Source of the DNA: Burkholderia sp. Ax-1724
GTDB taxonomy: Bacteria; Pseudomonadota; Gammaproteobacteria; Burkholderiales; Burkholderiaceae
Assembly: GCF_011752995.1 (NCBI RefSeq)
Contig: NZ_VWWL01000020.1
Coordinates: 62,001-126,000, forward strand
Reading direction: 5' to 3'
DNA: 64,000 nucleotides
Position numbers and translations under genes: made by a program
In this document: piece after piece, positions 39,708 to 47,479 of the stretch
Layout of the letters: each line of letters starts with the position of its first letter
Position numbering within the stretch: position 1 is the stretch's first letter
Notes under the pieces: generated by a model
Told to the model about the DNA's origin: nothing
What the model saw: only the letters and a program-made list of their open reading frames with translations
Databases searched by the model: none

Positions 39708-40322
39708 TTAGGCAGCGGCCAGATCGACCAGGCTTTCGACGACGCGGCCGAACTCGGCCCGCGCCTCGCTCAACCCGCGAATGCCAGACTTGTCCGCGCC
39801 GAAGATCGTGAGGCCCCGCGCGACCGTCGTTTGATACGCGGCTTTCCGTTTCTTCACGAACGGACGCCCTACGAAGTCCGCCAGGAAACTAACGTCGCTG
39901 GCGTAGTTCGTTTCCACCCTGTTCGGAACCAGCAGGACGCGCCGGCCCTTCGCTTCCAGTTCGCTTCGACCACGTACCGTCGAGGCCGCATCGAAAAACG
40001 ACGACGGAAGAACGGGCATCAGGATCACGTTGCCTTTCAGCGTTGAGGCCGCGACGGCCGGCGCGTAGGGCGCGTGATCGTGGATCACGACATCGTAGCG
40101 ATCGGCCCGCGCCGCCGAAGCGGACACGTCGAACGCGGGCACGAGGCCGTATTGCTTCGCTCGCGCTTCCCACGTTCGTGCCGACTGCTGCGCGTCCGCA
40201 TCGACGAGCAGCACACGGCGGCTCGCATCTTCCGCGGCGAAGAATGCGGCCAGGTTCAACGACAAGGTGCTCTTGCCCGAGCCGCCCTTGGGGCTCCAAA
40301 CATCGACGGTCAACATCGGCAT
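39708..40322 (-). CDS. parA: ParA family ATPase
   Basis: A 204-residue deviant-Walker ATPase of the small ParA/ParF class. The deviant Walker A is KGGSGKST (residues 12-19), and VLLVDADAQQSARTW is the switch I/A' region. It lacks an N-terminal helix-turn-helix, so DNA binding is expected from the downstream ribbon-helix-helix protein. GAGGAGTACAGACC precedes the ATG at 40322. These proteins segregate plasmids or stabilise integrative elements in excised form. The upstream region has TTTGTTTGATAC repeats and a perfect 8-bp-arm palindrome that may be its centromere or operator. Confidence 0.9.
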   Translation of the reverse strand: MPMLTVDVWSPKGGSGKSTLSLNLAAFFAAEDASRRVLLVDADAQQSARTWEARAKQYGLVPAFDVSASAARADRYDVVIHDHAPYAPAVAASTLKGNVILMPVLPSSFFDAASTVRGRSELEAKGRRVLLVPNRVETNYASDVSFLADFVGRPFVKKRKAAYQTTVARGLTIFGADKSGIRGLSEARAEFGRVVESLVDLAAA

Positions 40323-40362
40323 GGTCTGTACTCCTCTAGATCGTGGTGGGTGGTATGTATCG

Positions 40363-40374
40363 TTTGTTTGATAC
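40363..40374. repeat. TTTGTTTGATAC repeat upstream of parA
   Basis: Contains TTTGTTTGATAC, the complement of the GTATCAAACAAA core found at 27941 and 39249, followed by a second GATAC (CCGATACATCC). It lies 41 bp upstream of the parA start codon. Confidence 0.45.
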
Positions 40375-40419
40375 ATCCGATACATCCCACGTTCTCGTAC
40401 ACCCAGCCCGATGTCAACG

Positions 40420-40441
40420 GGTACGGTTCGAGTACCGTACC
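40420..40441. promoter_or_regulatory. Palindrome upstream of parA, candidate partition site or operator
   Basis: GGTACGGT-TCGAGT-ACCGTACC, perfect 8-bp arms around a 6-bp centre, about 100 bp upstream of the parA start codon. The TTGACA-like sequence next to it (minus strand, 40412-40417) suggests overlap with the promoter. Confidence 0.5.
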
Positions 40442-40922
40442 TAGAGAAATACAAACGATACAAATCAAACACACCACACCACGGCCGCGCACCACCGCGC
40501 GTCCTGCTGCGTGTTCCCACGCCGGCACCTGGTCGCATCGTTCGCACCACGTCGTGCGCTCGATCCCGCCGTTTCCCGACGCATACGCCCACCGTCCGAG
40601 TCCCCGGCAAGGGCACGCGTTGCTTTCGTCGGCACCCGGTCCGCTGCGCGGCTGCGGCTTTCTCCGAACCCTGGCCGGGCCGGCCGGAATGGCGTTGTCA
40701 TGCGTCACGGCAGGCTCCGAAGCGCACAACTCACAACGGAACGAGGGCAGACGATGACCAGGCACCCGCAACACGCAGCAGCAAAGCAACGTCCCGCAGT
40801 TCCGCGGCCCCACGGCACCACCCAAGCGCAGCACGTAGCAACTACTTGAGTTTTTCGCAGAACCTGGTGTACTGCAGATACCGCGTTGGCATCAACGCAC
40901 CGCACACTGAACGGAGAGGACG
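40442..40922. other. Intergenic region between parA and the 139-residue gene
   Basis: No firm gene. A 31-codon frame (40754-40849, MTRHPQHAAAKQRPAVPRPH at its start) follows GAGGGCAGACG and might be a leader peptide or nothing. GGCACCCGGTCCGCTGCGCGG at 40631 (21 bases with one C fewer than its relative) resembles 38169. TTGAGT with a TACTGC 18 bp on (40846-40875) may be the promoter of the next gene, followed by GCGTTGGCATCAACGC (40883-40898), a relative of the GTTGGTGCCAAC palindromes. Confidence 0.35.
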
Positions 40923-41342
40923 ATGGCACGCATCGAAGGACGTTTGAAAATGCTCGGCGAGGGTCGCGTGGACCAGTACGGCTGGACGATTCGCACGGTC
41001 GCGGAAATCGGCGATCAAGAAATCCACAACCTGCGCGTGTCGCCGCGGTTGAGCAACTACCTGAACGTCGGCGAGCCCGTTGCGCTGGGCGTGCAGCGCA
41101 TCCTTGGCTCCACGACCGTCTACGCCGTCGCCAGCCCGGACGGGCGCGTGCGCCACGGCGCGATCGGCGGCCTGCTGTTCCTGCTGATGTTGTACGTCCT
41201 CGTGGGCCTGTTCTGCTGGCACGAAATCGCGAACCACGGATCGGCCCTTTACGGCGCAGCGCTCGCCGTGATCGGCTGGATGGCCTTGGGTCCGCTCAAC
41301 GCAATCCGCTTGTGCGTCGCGTTCGATCCGATGAAAACCTGA
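40923..41342 (+). CDS. Small inner-membrane protein, 139 residues
   Basis: Soluble N-terminal part of about 75 residues, beta-rich (ARIEGRLKMLGEGRVDQYGW, then NLRVSPRLSNYLNVGEPVAL), followed by two transmembrane helices (GAIGGLLFLLMLYVLVGLF and GAALAVIGWMALGPL). This arrangement recalls small conjugation-associated membrane proteins, but I cannot assign one. AACGGAGAGGACG precedes the ATG. A terminator at 41372-41396 separates it from the DotA/TraY-like gene. Confidence 0.75.
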   Translation: MARIEGRLKMLGEGRVDQYGWTIRTVAEIGDQEIHNLRVSPRLSNYLNVGEPVALGVQRILGSTTVYAVASPDGRVRHGAIGGLLFLLMLYVLVGLFCWHEIANHGSALYGAALAVIGWMALGPLNAIRLCVAFDPMKT

Positions 41343-41371
41343 TCGACGGCACCACGTCCTAACGTCCCACC

Positions 41372-41396
41372 AAGGCGGCTCCGGCCGCCTTTTTTG
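41372..41396 (+). terminator. Intrinsic terminator before the transfer operon
   Basis: AAGGCGGC-TCCG-GCCGCCTT followed by TTTTTGCG. Confidence 0.88.
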
Positions 41397-41525
41397 CGTT
41401 CATCGCCGAAGGCTCACCGGCGGCAGCGACCGGCCGGCGCGTGAGCGCCCGGGCCTGCACGGGCTTCGCACCCCCGTACATGCCTGGGAACCCAAACTAT
41501 TTTTTTCGTACACCCCGTTCTGCGC

Positions 41526-41568
41526 TTGACCCGCGCGTGGCTCGAGTTAGCCTGGTGTTGGTGCCAAC
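41526..41568 (+). promoter_or_regulatory. CTCGAG-class promoter 1 (transfer operon)
   Basis: TTGACC (41526-41531), a 16-bp spacer containing CTCGAG (41541-41546), TAGCCT (41548-41553) and the palindrome GTTGGTGCCAAC (41557-41568). The spacer length and the single base between CTCGAG and the -10 are the same in two other promoters (44432 and 53043). This is strong evidence for a shared regulator. Confidence 0.65.
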
Positions 41569-41617
41569 TGCTCAACCGGCACCACCCGCTCTTTAACAAC
41601 TCGCCCGAGGCCATTCC

Positions 41618-44239
41618 ATGCGCCGACTTTTCAAGACCCTCGCCGGGCCGCTCGCCCTGTTTGCGTTGCTGTTCAGCGGCAACGCGCACGCAGTGGACCT
41701 TTTCACCCCGCCCAGCACGGATTGGGTGATGGTCCACGTCATGCCGCTGCTCGGCGCCGGTTCGGACGCGTCGGCCAGCCCGTTCAGCCCACTTTTCGCC
41801 GTGTTGAACGGCGCGTTGATGTTTCTCGGCGGCCTGCTCGCAGCGTACGTCATGGTCGCTGGCACCGTAGCCACCGCACACGACGGTGAAATGCTGGGAA
41901 AAATGTGGAGTTCGATGTGGGTACCGATCCGCACGATGATCGGCTTCGCGGGCATCTTGCCGGTGAAGGGCGGGTTTTGCCTTATCCAGTTGATTGTTCT
42001 CTGGCTCGCGACGAACGGCATCGGCCTCGCCGATACGGTCTGGAGTACGTACCTGTCGAACTGGACGCAGCAGACCGCGACCTACACGAGCCCGGTGCTC
42101 GACGTGAAGGCGCGATCGCTGTTTGAGTCGCTGGTGTTGAGCAACGTGTGCTACGAGAGCGTGCGCGGCACGTACGCCAGCGCACCCGCGGACGATCAAG
42201 CCACGATCGCCGCGTTGAACAACGGCCAAGACATTTCGTCGGCGGTGGGCGCGACCTGGTTCAGCAACCTCGACGCCAACGGTGCGGGAACGGTCGGCTA
42301 CAACTTCGGCCGGACCGGTGACGGTTCGACGTACGCCGCGTGCGGCACCGTGACCGCCACGCTCAAGGGCACCACGGCCAACGCGGTGAACGCCAGCACC
42401 GACGCGGCCGGGCTGCAGACCGCCACGGCTTGGCTCAACGCGGCGCCTGCTACGGGCGCGATCGAGTCGGCGCACGTCGATGCGCTGAAAACCATGCAGG
42501 TCGCTGCAGACAACCTCGCCAAGCAGATGGTGGGCACCGCGGGCAACGGCGCGCTCCCCCCGGCAACGGTCAACGCGGCGATCGACGCCGCCGTGAAGGC
42601 GTACGAATCCTCGGTCAACGCGAAGGCCAATGCGGCGTTCACCGCGGCGATGGGCAGCGGTAACCTGGCCGTTAACTTGGCCGCCGACGGGTTTGTGGTC
42701 TCGGGCGCCGAGTGGGCGGCGCTGGCTCGCGCTAAGTCGGACGTGAACGCGTCGGTCTCGAACGTGCCGACGGCGGTGGACGGGATGACCGCCGGCAAGG
42801 TGGGCTGGCTGGGCATTTTCGACAACCAGACCGACTCGGACGTGAAGCACGCGAAGGCACTTCTCGACGCGGCGGACACGCAGGCCGCAGCCAAGTCCGG
42901 CGGTGGCGGTGGTGACGACAAGTTCGCAAAGATCGTCAACGTGTTCGCGGGCCACGGATTCACGCTCACCACGGACCCAAACGAAGACCCGATGATGCGC
43001 GCGTACGACGTAGGGCAAGGGCTGTTCACCGCCGTGCAAGACGCTGGCACCGCTGCTGCGACGCTGATGGGGCTGGCCGCCGTCCCGGCCGTCGGCCAGA
43101 TTGTGGTCGCCTTGGCCTCGCTGGTCGGGGGCCTGTTCACGCTCATCGCGTCGCTCTTTCTCGCGCCCGGGTTCGTACTCTGCTTCGTGCTGCCTATGAT
43201 GCCGTTCTTCGCCGTCGCCCTCGCGGCCTTCGGCTGGCTCGTCATGCTGTTCGAGTCGCTGGTCGCGGCGCCCTTGTGGATGGTCTCGTTCCTCTCTCCG
43301 AATCACGGCTCCGACGGCATCGGCTCGCAAAAGCAAGGCTTGATGATGATCTTGAGCCTGTCCCTTCGCCCGGCCTTGATGACCATCGGTGTGTGCGCGG
43401 CTTACGTCCTGATGGGGCCGATCGGGTTGTTTGCCAACACGATGTTCGGCGTGGCCTTTGGCGCGACGAGCGGCGGTGGCGGCGGTTTGTTCGAACTGAT
43501 GCGCATGATCGCGGGTGCGATCCTGTTCATGGCGTTTCTGGTCTATTGCGTGCGGCACTGCCTGAAGTTGATCACGTCGGTGCCGGACAACGTTCTCGAC
43601 TGGCTGGGCGGTGGGCATGGCGCCGTGCTGGGCGGCCACGTCGAAGACATGAACCGCGGTACTGGCGCAGCCAGTTCGGCCGGGGCCGCAGCGGCAGGCG
43701 GGGCGCTCGGCTCGGCCGCCACGGGTGCGGCGAAGGGCATGGGCGCCTTGCGCGACAAACTCGCTGGCGCGAAGAAGGAGCGTGAGCGCGATGTTGGCGA
43801 GGGCCGTGAGCGGGGCGGCTGGGCCCACGTCACGGAACCTGGGAAGCGCACGCCGGCGGGTGGCGGTCGTGGCGACCTGCCCCCCGAGCCTACGACGCTG
43901 AAGGACGCGAAAGCCGCGGCCGGTGGTGCCAAGCCGAACGGTACCGGCCAGCCGGGCGGAACGACCAGCACGACCAGCACGACCGGTACGACGGGCTCGA
44001 CCGACACGGGCACGAGCACGAGCCGGACGGATGGTACGACCGGCACGAAGCCCGAAACGGGCGATGCGGCGCAAGGCAAGGGCCTGGCTCAATCGCTCGA
44101 CGCGGCGCGGCAACGCATGAGCGAGGCGCGTGATCGCCTGGTCGATCCGGGCGAGCGCAAAGCCGAGGCTGAAAAGCCGGAGGCCGGCGGCGCACCGACC
44201 GCCGAGAAGGACGCCAGCAGCAACACGACCCCGCGGTAA
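41618..44239 (+). CDS. DotA/TraY-type type IVB secretion membrane protein
   Basis: An 873-residue polytopic inner-membrane protein with signal peptide (about 1-25, SGNAHA). The signature of the DotA/TraY family is clear: TAHDGEMLGKMWSSMWVPIR, then GILPVKGGFCLIQLIVLWLA and GIGLADTVW. A large periplasmic-type domain (about 150-460, Ala/Asn-rich) is followed by four or five more helices (about 470-660). The hydrophilic C-terminal tail (about 680-873) is low-complexity Thr/Gly/Ser. The family forms part of the IncI-type conjugation and Dot/Icm machines. Other subunits are not in the window. Its promoter belongs to the CTCGAG class. Confidence 0.88.
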   Translation: MRRLFKTLAGPLALFALLFSGNAHAVDLFTPPSTDWVMVHVMPLLGAGSDASASPFSPLFAVLNGALMFLGGLLAAYVMVAGTVATAHDGEMLGKMWSSMWVPIRTMIGFAGILPVKGGFCLIQLIVLWLATNGIGLADTVWSTYLSNWTQQTATYTSPVLDVKARSLFESLVLSNVCYESVRGTYASAPADDQATIAALNNGQDISSAVGATWFSNLDANGAGTVGYNFGRTGDGSTYAACGTVTATLKGTTANAVNASTDAAGLQTATAWLNAAPATGAIESAHVDALKTMQVAADNLAKQMVGTAGNGALPPATVNAAIDAAVKAYESSVNAKANAAFTAAMGSGNLAVNLAADGFVVSGAEWAALARAKSDVNASVSNVPTAVDGMTAGKVGWLGIFDNQTDSDVKHAKALLDAADTQAAAKSGGGGGDDKFAKIVNVFAGHGFTLTTDPNEDPMMRAYDVGQGLFTAVQDAGTAAATLMGLAAVPAVGQIVVALASLVGGLFTLIASLFLAPGFVLCFVLPMMPFFAVALAAFGWLVMLFESLVAAPLWMVSFLSPNHGSDGIGSQKQGLMMILSLSLRPALMTIGVCAAYVLMGPIGLFANTMFGVAFGATSGGGGGLFELMRMIAGAILFMAFLVYCVRHCLKLITSVPDNVLDWLGGGHGAVLGGHVEDMNRGTGAASSAGAAAAGGALGSAATGAAKGMGALRDKLAGAKKERERDVGEGRERGGWAHVTEPGKRTPAGGGRGDLPPEPTTLKDAKAAAGGAKPNGTGQPGGTTSTTSTTGTTGSTDTGTSTSRTDGTTGTKPETGDAAQGKGLAQSLDAARQRMSEARDRLVDPGERKAEAEKPEAGGAPTAEKDASSNTTPR

Positions 44240-44262
44240 CGGGCCGAAGGCGGATCGACCAA

Positions 44263-44289
44263 GGGGCGCGCAAGCGCCCCATTCTTTTT
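44263..44289 (+). terminator. Intrinsic terminator after the DotA/TraY-like gene
   Basis: GGGGCGC-GCAA-GCGCCCC followed by ATTCTTTTTG. The surrounding 60 bp (GGCGGATCGACC before, GGTGCGCGTA after) recur with few changes at 48764-48826, after the end of the next operon. Confidence 0.85.
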
Positions 44290-44431
44290 GCATGGGTGCG
44301 CGTACAACCATCGCCAGCGCCTACACCAACACCTTCAAACGGGCGCGTTCCGCGCTGGCGATCCGCTACCGCCCACCCTCAAAAAACACGGCTTTTCTGG
44401 GGAAAACGGCCGTTTTCGGGCCGCCAAGCCC

Positions 44432-44484
44432 TTGCTAAAGCCGGTGCTCGAGGTAGCCTGGGTTCATAGCGTTTGTGCCAACGC
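44432..44484 (+). promoter_or_regulatory. CTCGAG-class promoter 2 (small-protein operon)
   Basis: TTGCTA (44432-44437), 16-bp spacer with CTCGAG (44447-44452), TAGCCT (44454-44459), then GCGTTTGTGCCAACGC (44469-44484). It drives the operon beginning at 44509. Confidence 0.62.
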
Positions 44485-44508
44485 TCAACCACCCATTGGA
44501 GACCAACG

Positions 44509-44868
44509 ATGCACGACCTCGACCATCACCTCACAGAGCGGACGGCGAACCGCGCTTACCTGATGCAGACCGCCGTCGCGCACATCGGCGCGATCGCATT
44601 CTCCCTCAACCTCGCGTTCGGCGTGATCGAGGCCAGCGACGGTCACTGGACCAACCTGCTCGGCCGGCTGGGCGTCGCCGCGTTCACCGGCGCCGTTTGG
44701 TTCAGCGGTTCGTTCCGCGCAAATCTGATGCGTCAACGTGCGACCGAGGGCCGACCGCTCGAACTGCTGCGCCGCCCGAGCGATTGGCTTCCGAATCCGT
44801 TCGGCTTCACGCGCTCCGTACTCGGCAACGCCGACGTGCAACTGCTCCCCCCGGACACGACGAAGTGA
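44509..44868 (+). CDS. Small inner-membrane protein, 119 residues, first gene of operon
   Basis: Two predicted transmembrane helices (VAHIGAIAFSLNLAFGVIEA and LGRLGVAAFTGAVWFSGSF) flanked by short charged tails; the C-terminal 40 residues are cytoplasmic or periplasmic and Pro-rich. Not recognised. The start follows ATTGGAGACCAACG. It opens a tightly packed operon of seven genes (44509-48748), whose small membrane and exported products fit an accessory role in conjugation or mating-pair interaction with the envelope. Confidence 0.75.
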   Translation: MHDLDHHLTERTANRAYLMQTAVAHIGAIAFSLNLAFGVIEASDGHWTNLLGRLGVAAFTGAVWFSGSFRANLMRQRATEGRPLELLRRPSDWLPNPFGFTRSVLGNADVQLLPPDTTK

Positions 44869-44876
44869 GGCCCGCC

Positions 44877-45140
44877 ATGCGCATCATGAACCTTCCCGAA
44901 ATCGCCCAGATCGTCCGTCACGTCCGACTCGGCCTCTTCATCGTCATGGCGTCGATCGGTGCGTGGCAAGTCGCCGACGCGCTGCGCGGACCGGCCGACC
45001 AGGCGCCGGGGCACCTGATCGTCGCCGCGGTGAGCATCGGCGTTGCGGCACGGTTCTACCTCGCAAAACGCTCGCAGTTCAACCTCGCCGCCGCCGCGAT
45101 CGAGCGCACGGCCGCTCGCAACCGCAAGACCACCCCGTGA
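44877..45140 (+). CDS. Small inner-membrane protein, 87 residues
   Basis: Two predicted helices (GLFIVMASIGAWQVADAL and HLIVAAVSIGVAARFYLA) with a basic C-terminal tail (RTAARNRKT). It starts 8 bp after the previous stop with a GAGG Shine-Dalgarno. Not recognised. Its size and arrangement are similar to the preceding gene product, but there is no clear sequence similarity. Confidence 0.72.
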   Translation: MRIMNLPEIAQIVRHVRLGLFIVMASIGAWQVADALRGPADQAPGHLIVAAVSIGVAARFYLAKRSQFNLAAAAIERTAARNRKTTP

Positions 45141-45148
45141 GGCCCGTC

Positions 45149-45466
45149 ATGCAAACCAGCCCTCGCAAAGTCAAAACGAAAACGGGAAGCAAGCGCCCAA
45201 CGCGGCCTTGGGTGTCGGAGCGGAACAAGCAAGTCCGCGCGCACATCCTTGCGCAACGCAAGGCTCGAACGCTCACGCCCGGCTTGCGCGACATGCTCGC
45301 CGCATGGGACGCCGCACAAGCCGACGCGAAAGCGCTCCTCGCGGCCCAGCAACGGGCGTACCGCGACCCGGCCCGCACGTTGAGCCTCGCCGCCGACGTG
45401 GAACCGTCGGACCTGTCGCCCGCCTGGCAGGCCACGCTCGACGGCCTCGCGCCCACGGAGGTATGA
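45149..45466 (+). CDS. Hypothetical basic protein, 105 residues
   Basis: Soluble. The N-terminal half is very basic (SPRKVKTKTGSKRPTRPWVS, then RNKQVRAHILAQRKAR), the rest a helix (RDMLAAWDAAQADAKALLAAQ) and an acidic tail. It could bind nucleic acid or membrane phospholipid, but no motif says so. Starts 8 bp after the preceding stop with GAGG. Middle gene of the operon. Confidence 0.68.
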   Translation: MQTSPRKVKTKTGSKRPTRPWVSERNKQVRAHILAQRKARTLTPGLRDMLAAWDAAQADAKALLAAQQRAYRDPARTLSLAADVEPSDLSPAWQATLDGLAPTEV

Positions 45467-45467
45467 C

Positions 45468-45803
45468 ATGCAAGCCCGCTTCCTTCTCGCCGTCGTCGTC
45501 GCGCTCGCGTGCAACCTGGCCCACGCCGGGCCGCTCACGCTGGACGAGACGATGACCGCACGCCGCGCGCTCGACAACGTGCAAACGCTGGAGGCCCGCA
45601 CGGCCCAGCAACCCGACGTGCGCGCCTGGATGCTCGACCAAATCAGCACCGCCCGCGCGTCGCTGGAAACCGTGCAGCGCACCGACGCCAAGCAACGGTT
45701 GATCGACGTGGCGATCCGCGCCCGCGTGGCGGCGATGCTGCTGAACAACCCGATGCTGGGCGTCGCGGCCGGCACGGTCGAACAACTGGCCCAGCGCCTC
45801 TGA
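45468..45803 (+). CDS. Exported hypothetical protein, 111 residues
   Basis: Signal peptide of about 20 residues (MQARFLLAVVVALACNLAHA) followed by a helical mature domain: TLDETMTARRALDNVQTLEA, then a run of Ala/Arg-rich helix to the end. The start codon lies one base after the previous stop, so translation is probably coupled. Periplasmic location predicted. Not recognised. Confidence 0.75.
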   Translation: MQARFLLAVVVALACNLAHAGPLTLDETMTARRALDNVQTLEARTAQQPDVRAWMLDQISTARASLETVQRTDAKQRLIDVAIRARVAAMLLNNPMLGVAAGTVEQLAQRL

Positions 45804-45814
45804 TGGAGTCCGCC

Positions 45815-46426
45815 ATGCAAAACCCGCACGAAAACCAGCCCTGGTTCGAGCCGTTCGCCGCCGGTTTCGCCGCATGGTTCGGCACGGCCGGCGCACCGCC
45901 GCGCGACCATGCCATCGCCGTCCCGCTGCTCGCCAAAGCCGCGAGCCTTGGGCACGGCGGTTCGGCGCTGCTGCTCGACACCGTGCTCTACGAACTCTCC
46001 GCCGACGCGAGCGCGCGTTCCGACGAGCGGAGTGCTCGGTCGCTGGCCCGCCTCGCGCTCGCGTACCGCACCGCAGCGTTCTGGACGGACAACAACGACC
46101 CGGACGTTGAGCCGGACCACGAGAACGCCGAGCAATGGAACCGAGCCCGCGCAACGCCTTACGAGCCCCGGTTGTGGGCGGCGATCGACGCGTTGCAAAC
46201 CGACCCGATCGCGGCGCTCAACCGGTTTGAAGCGCTGGCGCTCGACGGGCACCCGGTGCAGGCGTTTTTCCTCGCCGGCCTGGCCGCCGAAGAAGCCGCA
46301 GACCGTGCGCAAGCGCCGGGCGAGGTGGACCGCCTGATGCAGCGCGCCCGGCACAACCTGATCCGCTCCGCGAGCGCGGGCAACCGCGCGGCGCAAAAAC
46401 GCCTCTTCGCGCACCTCAAGGCTTGA
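45815..46426 (+). CDS. Hypothetical protein with helical repeats, 203 residues
   Basis: Predicted all-helical, with Ala-rich repeats such as LLAKAASLGHGGSALLLDTV, then ALNRFEALALDGHPVQAFFL and LIRSASAGNRAAQKRLF. The pattern A-x-L/G-x-x-x-A at helix pairs recalls TPR or Sel1-like repeats. No signal peptide. Starts 11 bp after the preceding stop. It may be a scaffold or binding protein for other products of this operon. Confidence 0.65.
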   Translation: MQNPHENQPWFEPFAAGFAAWFGTAGAPPRDHAIAVPLLAKAASLGHGGSALLLDTVLYELSADASARSDERSARSLARLALAYRTAAFWTDNNDPDVEPDHENAEQWNRARATPYEPRLWAAIDALQTDPIAALNRFEALALDGHPVQAFFLAGLAAEEAADRAQAPGEVDRLMQRARHNLIRSASAGNRAAQKRLFAHLKA

Positions 46427-46428
46427 CC

Positions 46429-47463
46429 ATGCGCCGAGTTCTCAAAACCATCGCCGCGGCACTGCTCGCAGCGCCCATGCTGGCCCACGCCGCACCGTTG
46501 CCGACGCCCGACGACCTGCGTTCGTTGTTCGTCGTCGAGAACCCGCCGCTCACGAACGAGTTCGGCGCGCTGCTGATCCGCAACCAGTTCGACGCACGAC
46601 CCACCATCGCGTGCGACCTGCGCAAAGCCCATCCGTCCGCCCTGATCCTCACGGATCAAGAGGGCGGCATCGTGCGCGACCTGAAGAACGTGGAAGCACC
46701 GCCCGCACCGTGGGACGTACCCCGCATGACGGCCGGCGAGTTCACGGCGCAAGTGAAGCGGGCCGGCGACGCTCTGGCGAACAGTTGTGTGGACATCGAC
46801 AACGCGCCGGTGGCGGAGGTGCAGGACGCGCAGCGCAGTTACAGCAACGACCCGCAGCAGGCCGCGACGATCGCCGCTCGCTTCGCGCAGGCCATGACCG
46901 AGTCCGGCATCGCCCCGGTGATGAAGCACTACCCGGGCAAACTCGCCTCGTGCAAGCCCGTGGCCTCGCTGCCGGGCTATCAACTTCGCAAGGGCAGCCA
47001 CGAGGTCGAAAACTGCCCCGGTCCGGCGGCGGACGTGTGGCGCATGGCCGATGCGTTCCCCGTGAACGCGGCCCCGATCGTGATGATGAGCAACCGCGTC
47101 TACCCCGGCGTGTCGCCGTTGCCCGCGGTGCTCGACCCGGTGTACGTCCAGCGCTTGCGCGCGGCCGGCTTTCACGGCCTCGTCATGACCGACGCGTTGT
47201 GGGAAATCTCGAACCGCCCGCAGGCCGTCGTGCAGGCGTTGCAGGCTGGCGCCGACGTGATCCTGCTGCCACAACCGCGCCAGGTCGATGAAGCGATCCC
47301 GCTGATCCTCGCCGCGTTGCAATCCGGCGCCCTCGACCCGGCGGTGATGCGCGACCGGCTCGACCGCGTGGCCGCGTTCAAGGCCGCGGCCATCGCCCGA
47401 CGCACCCCGTCGCCCGACGGGCTTCTGAACCTCACGCTCGCGCCAGCAGGCGCGGCGCACTGA
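46429..47463 (+). CDS. Exported glycoside hydrolase family 3 (NagZ-like) protein with altered catalytic loop
   Basis: A 344-residue GH3 protein with a signal peptide (about 1-21, AHA). TDQEGG (75-80) and KHYPG (166-170) are the NagZ substrate-binding motifs, and the nucleophile is Asp255 in VMTDALW. Ordinary NagZ is cytoplasmic and has KHFPGHGDT with an Asp-His general acid in that loop. Here the loop reads YPGKLASCKP and the GHG is missing, so activity is doubtful or altered. Two Cys pairs hint at periplasmic disulfides. It may act on or bind peptidoglycan during mating-channel assembly. It starts two bases after the previous stop. Confidence 0.8.
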   Translation: MRRVLKTIAAALLAAPMLAHAAPLPTPDDLRSLFVVENPPLTNEFGALLIRNQFDARPTIACDLRKAHPSALILTDQEGGIVRDLKNVEAPPAPWDVPRMTAGEFTAQVKRAGDALANSCVDIDNAPVAEVQDAQRSYSNDPQQAATIAARFAQAMTESGIAPVMKHYPGKLASCKPVASLPGYQLRKGSHEVENCPGPAADVWRMADAFPVNAAPIVMMSNRVYPGVSPLPAVLDPVYVQRLRAAGFHGLVMTDALWEISNRPQAVVQALQAGADVILLPQPRQVDEAIPLILAALQSGALDPAVMRDRLDRVAAFKAAAIARRTPSPDGLLNLTLAPAGAAH

Positions 47464-47479
47464 ACATCGGAGACCACCC

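Noticed and set aside
41414..44311. 965-codon minus-strand frame opposite the DotA/TraY-like gene
   Set aside because: The plus-strand product has the family signature and membrane helices. The antisense one is Arg/His-rich and has no start signal.
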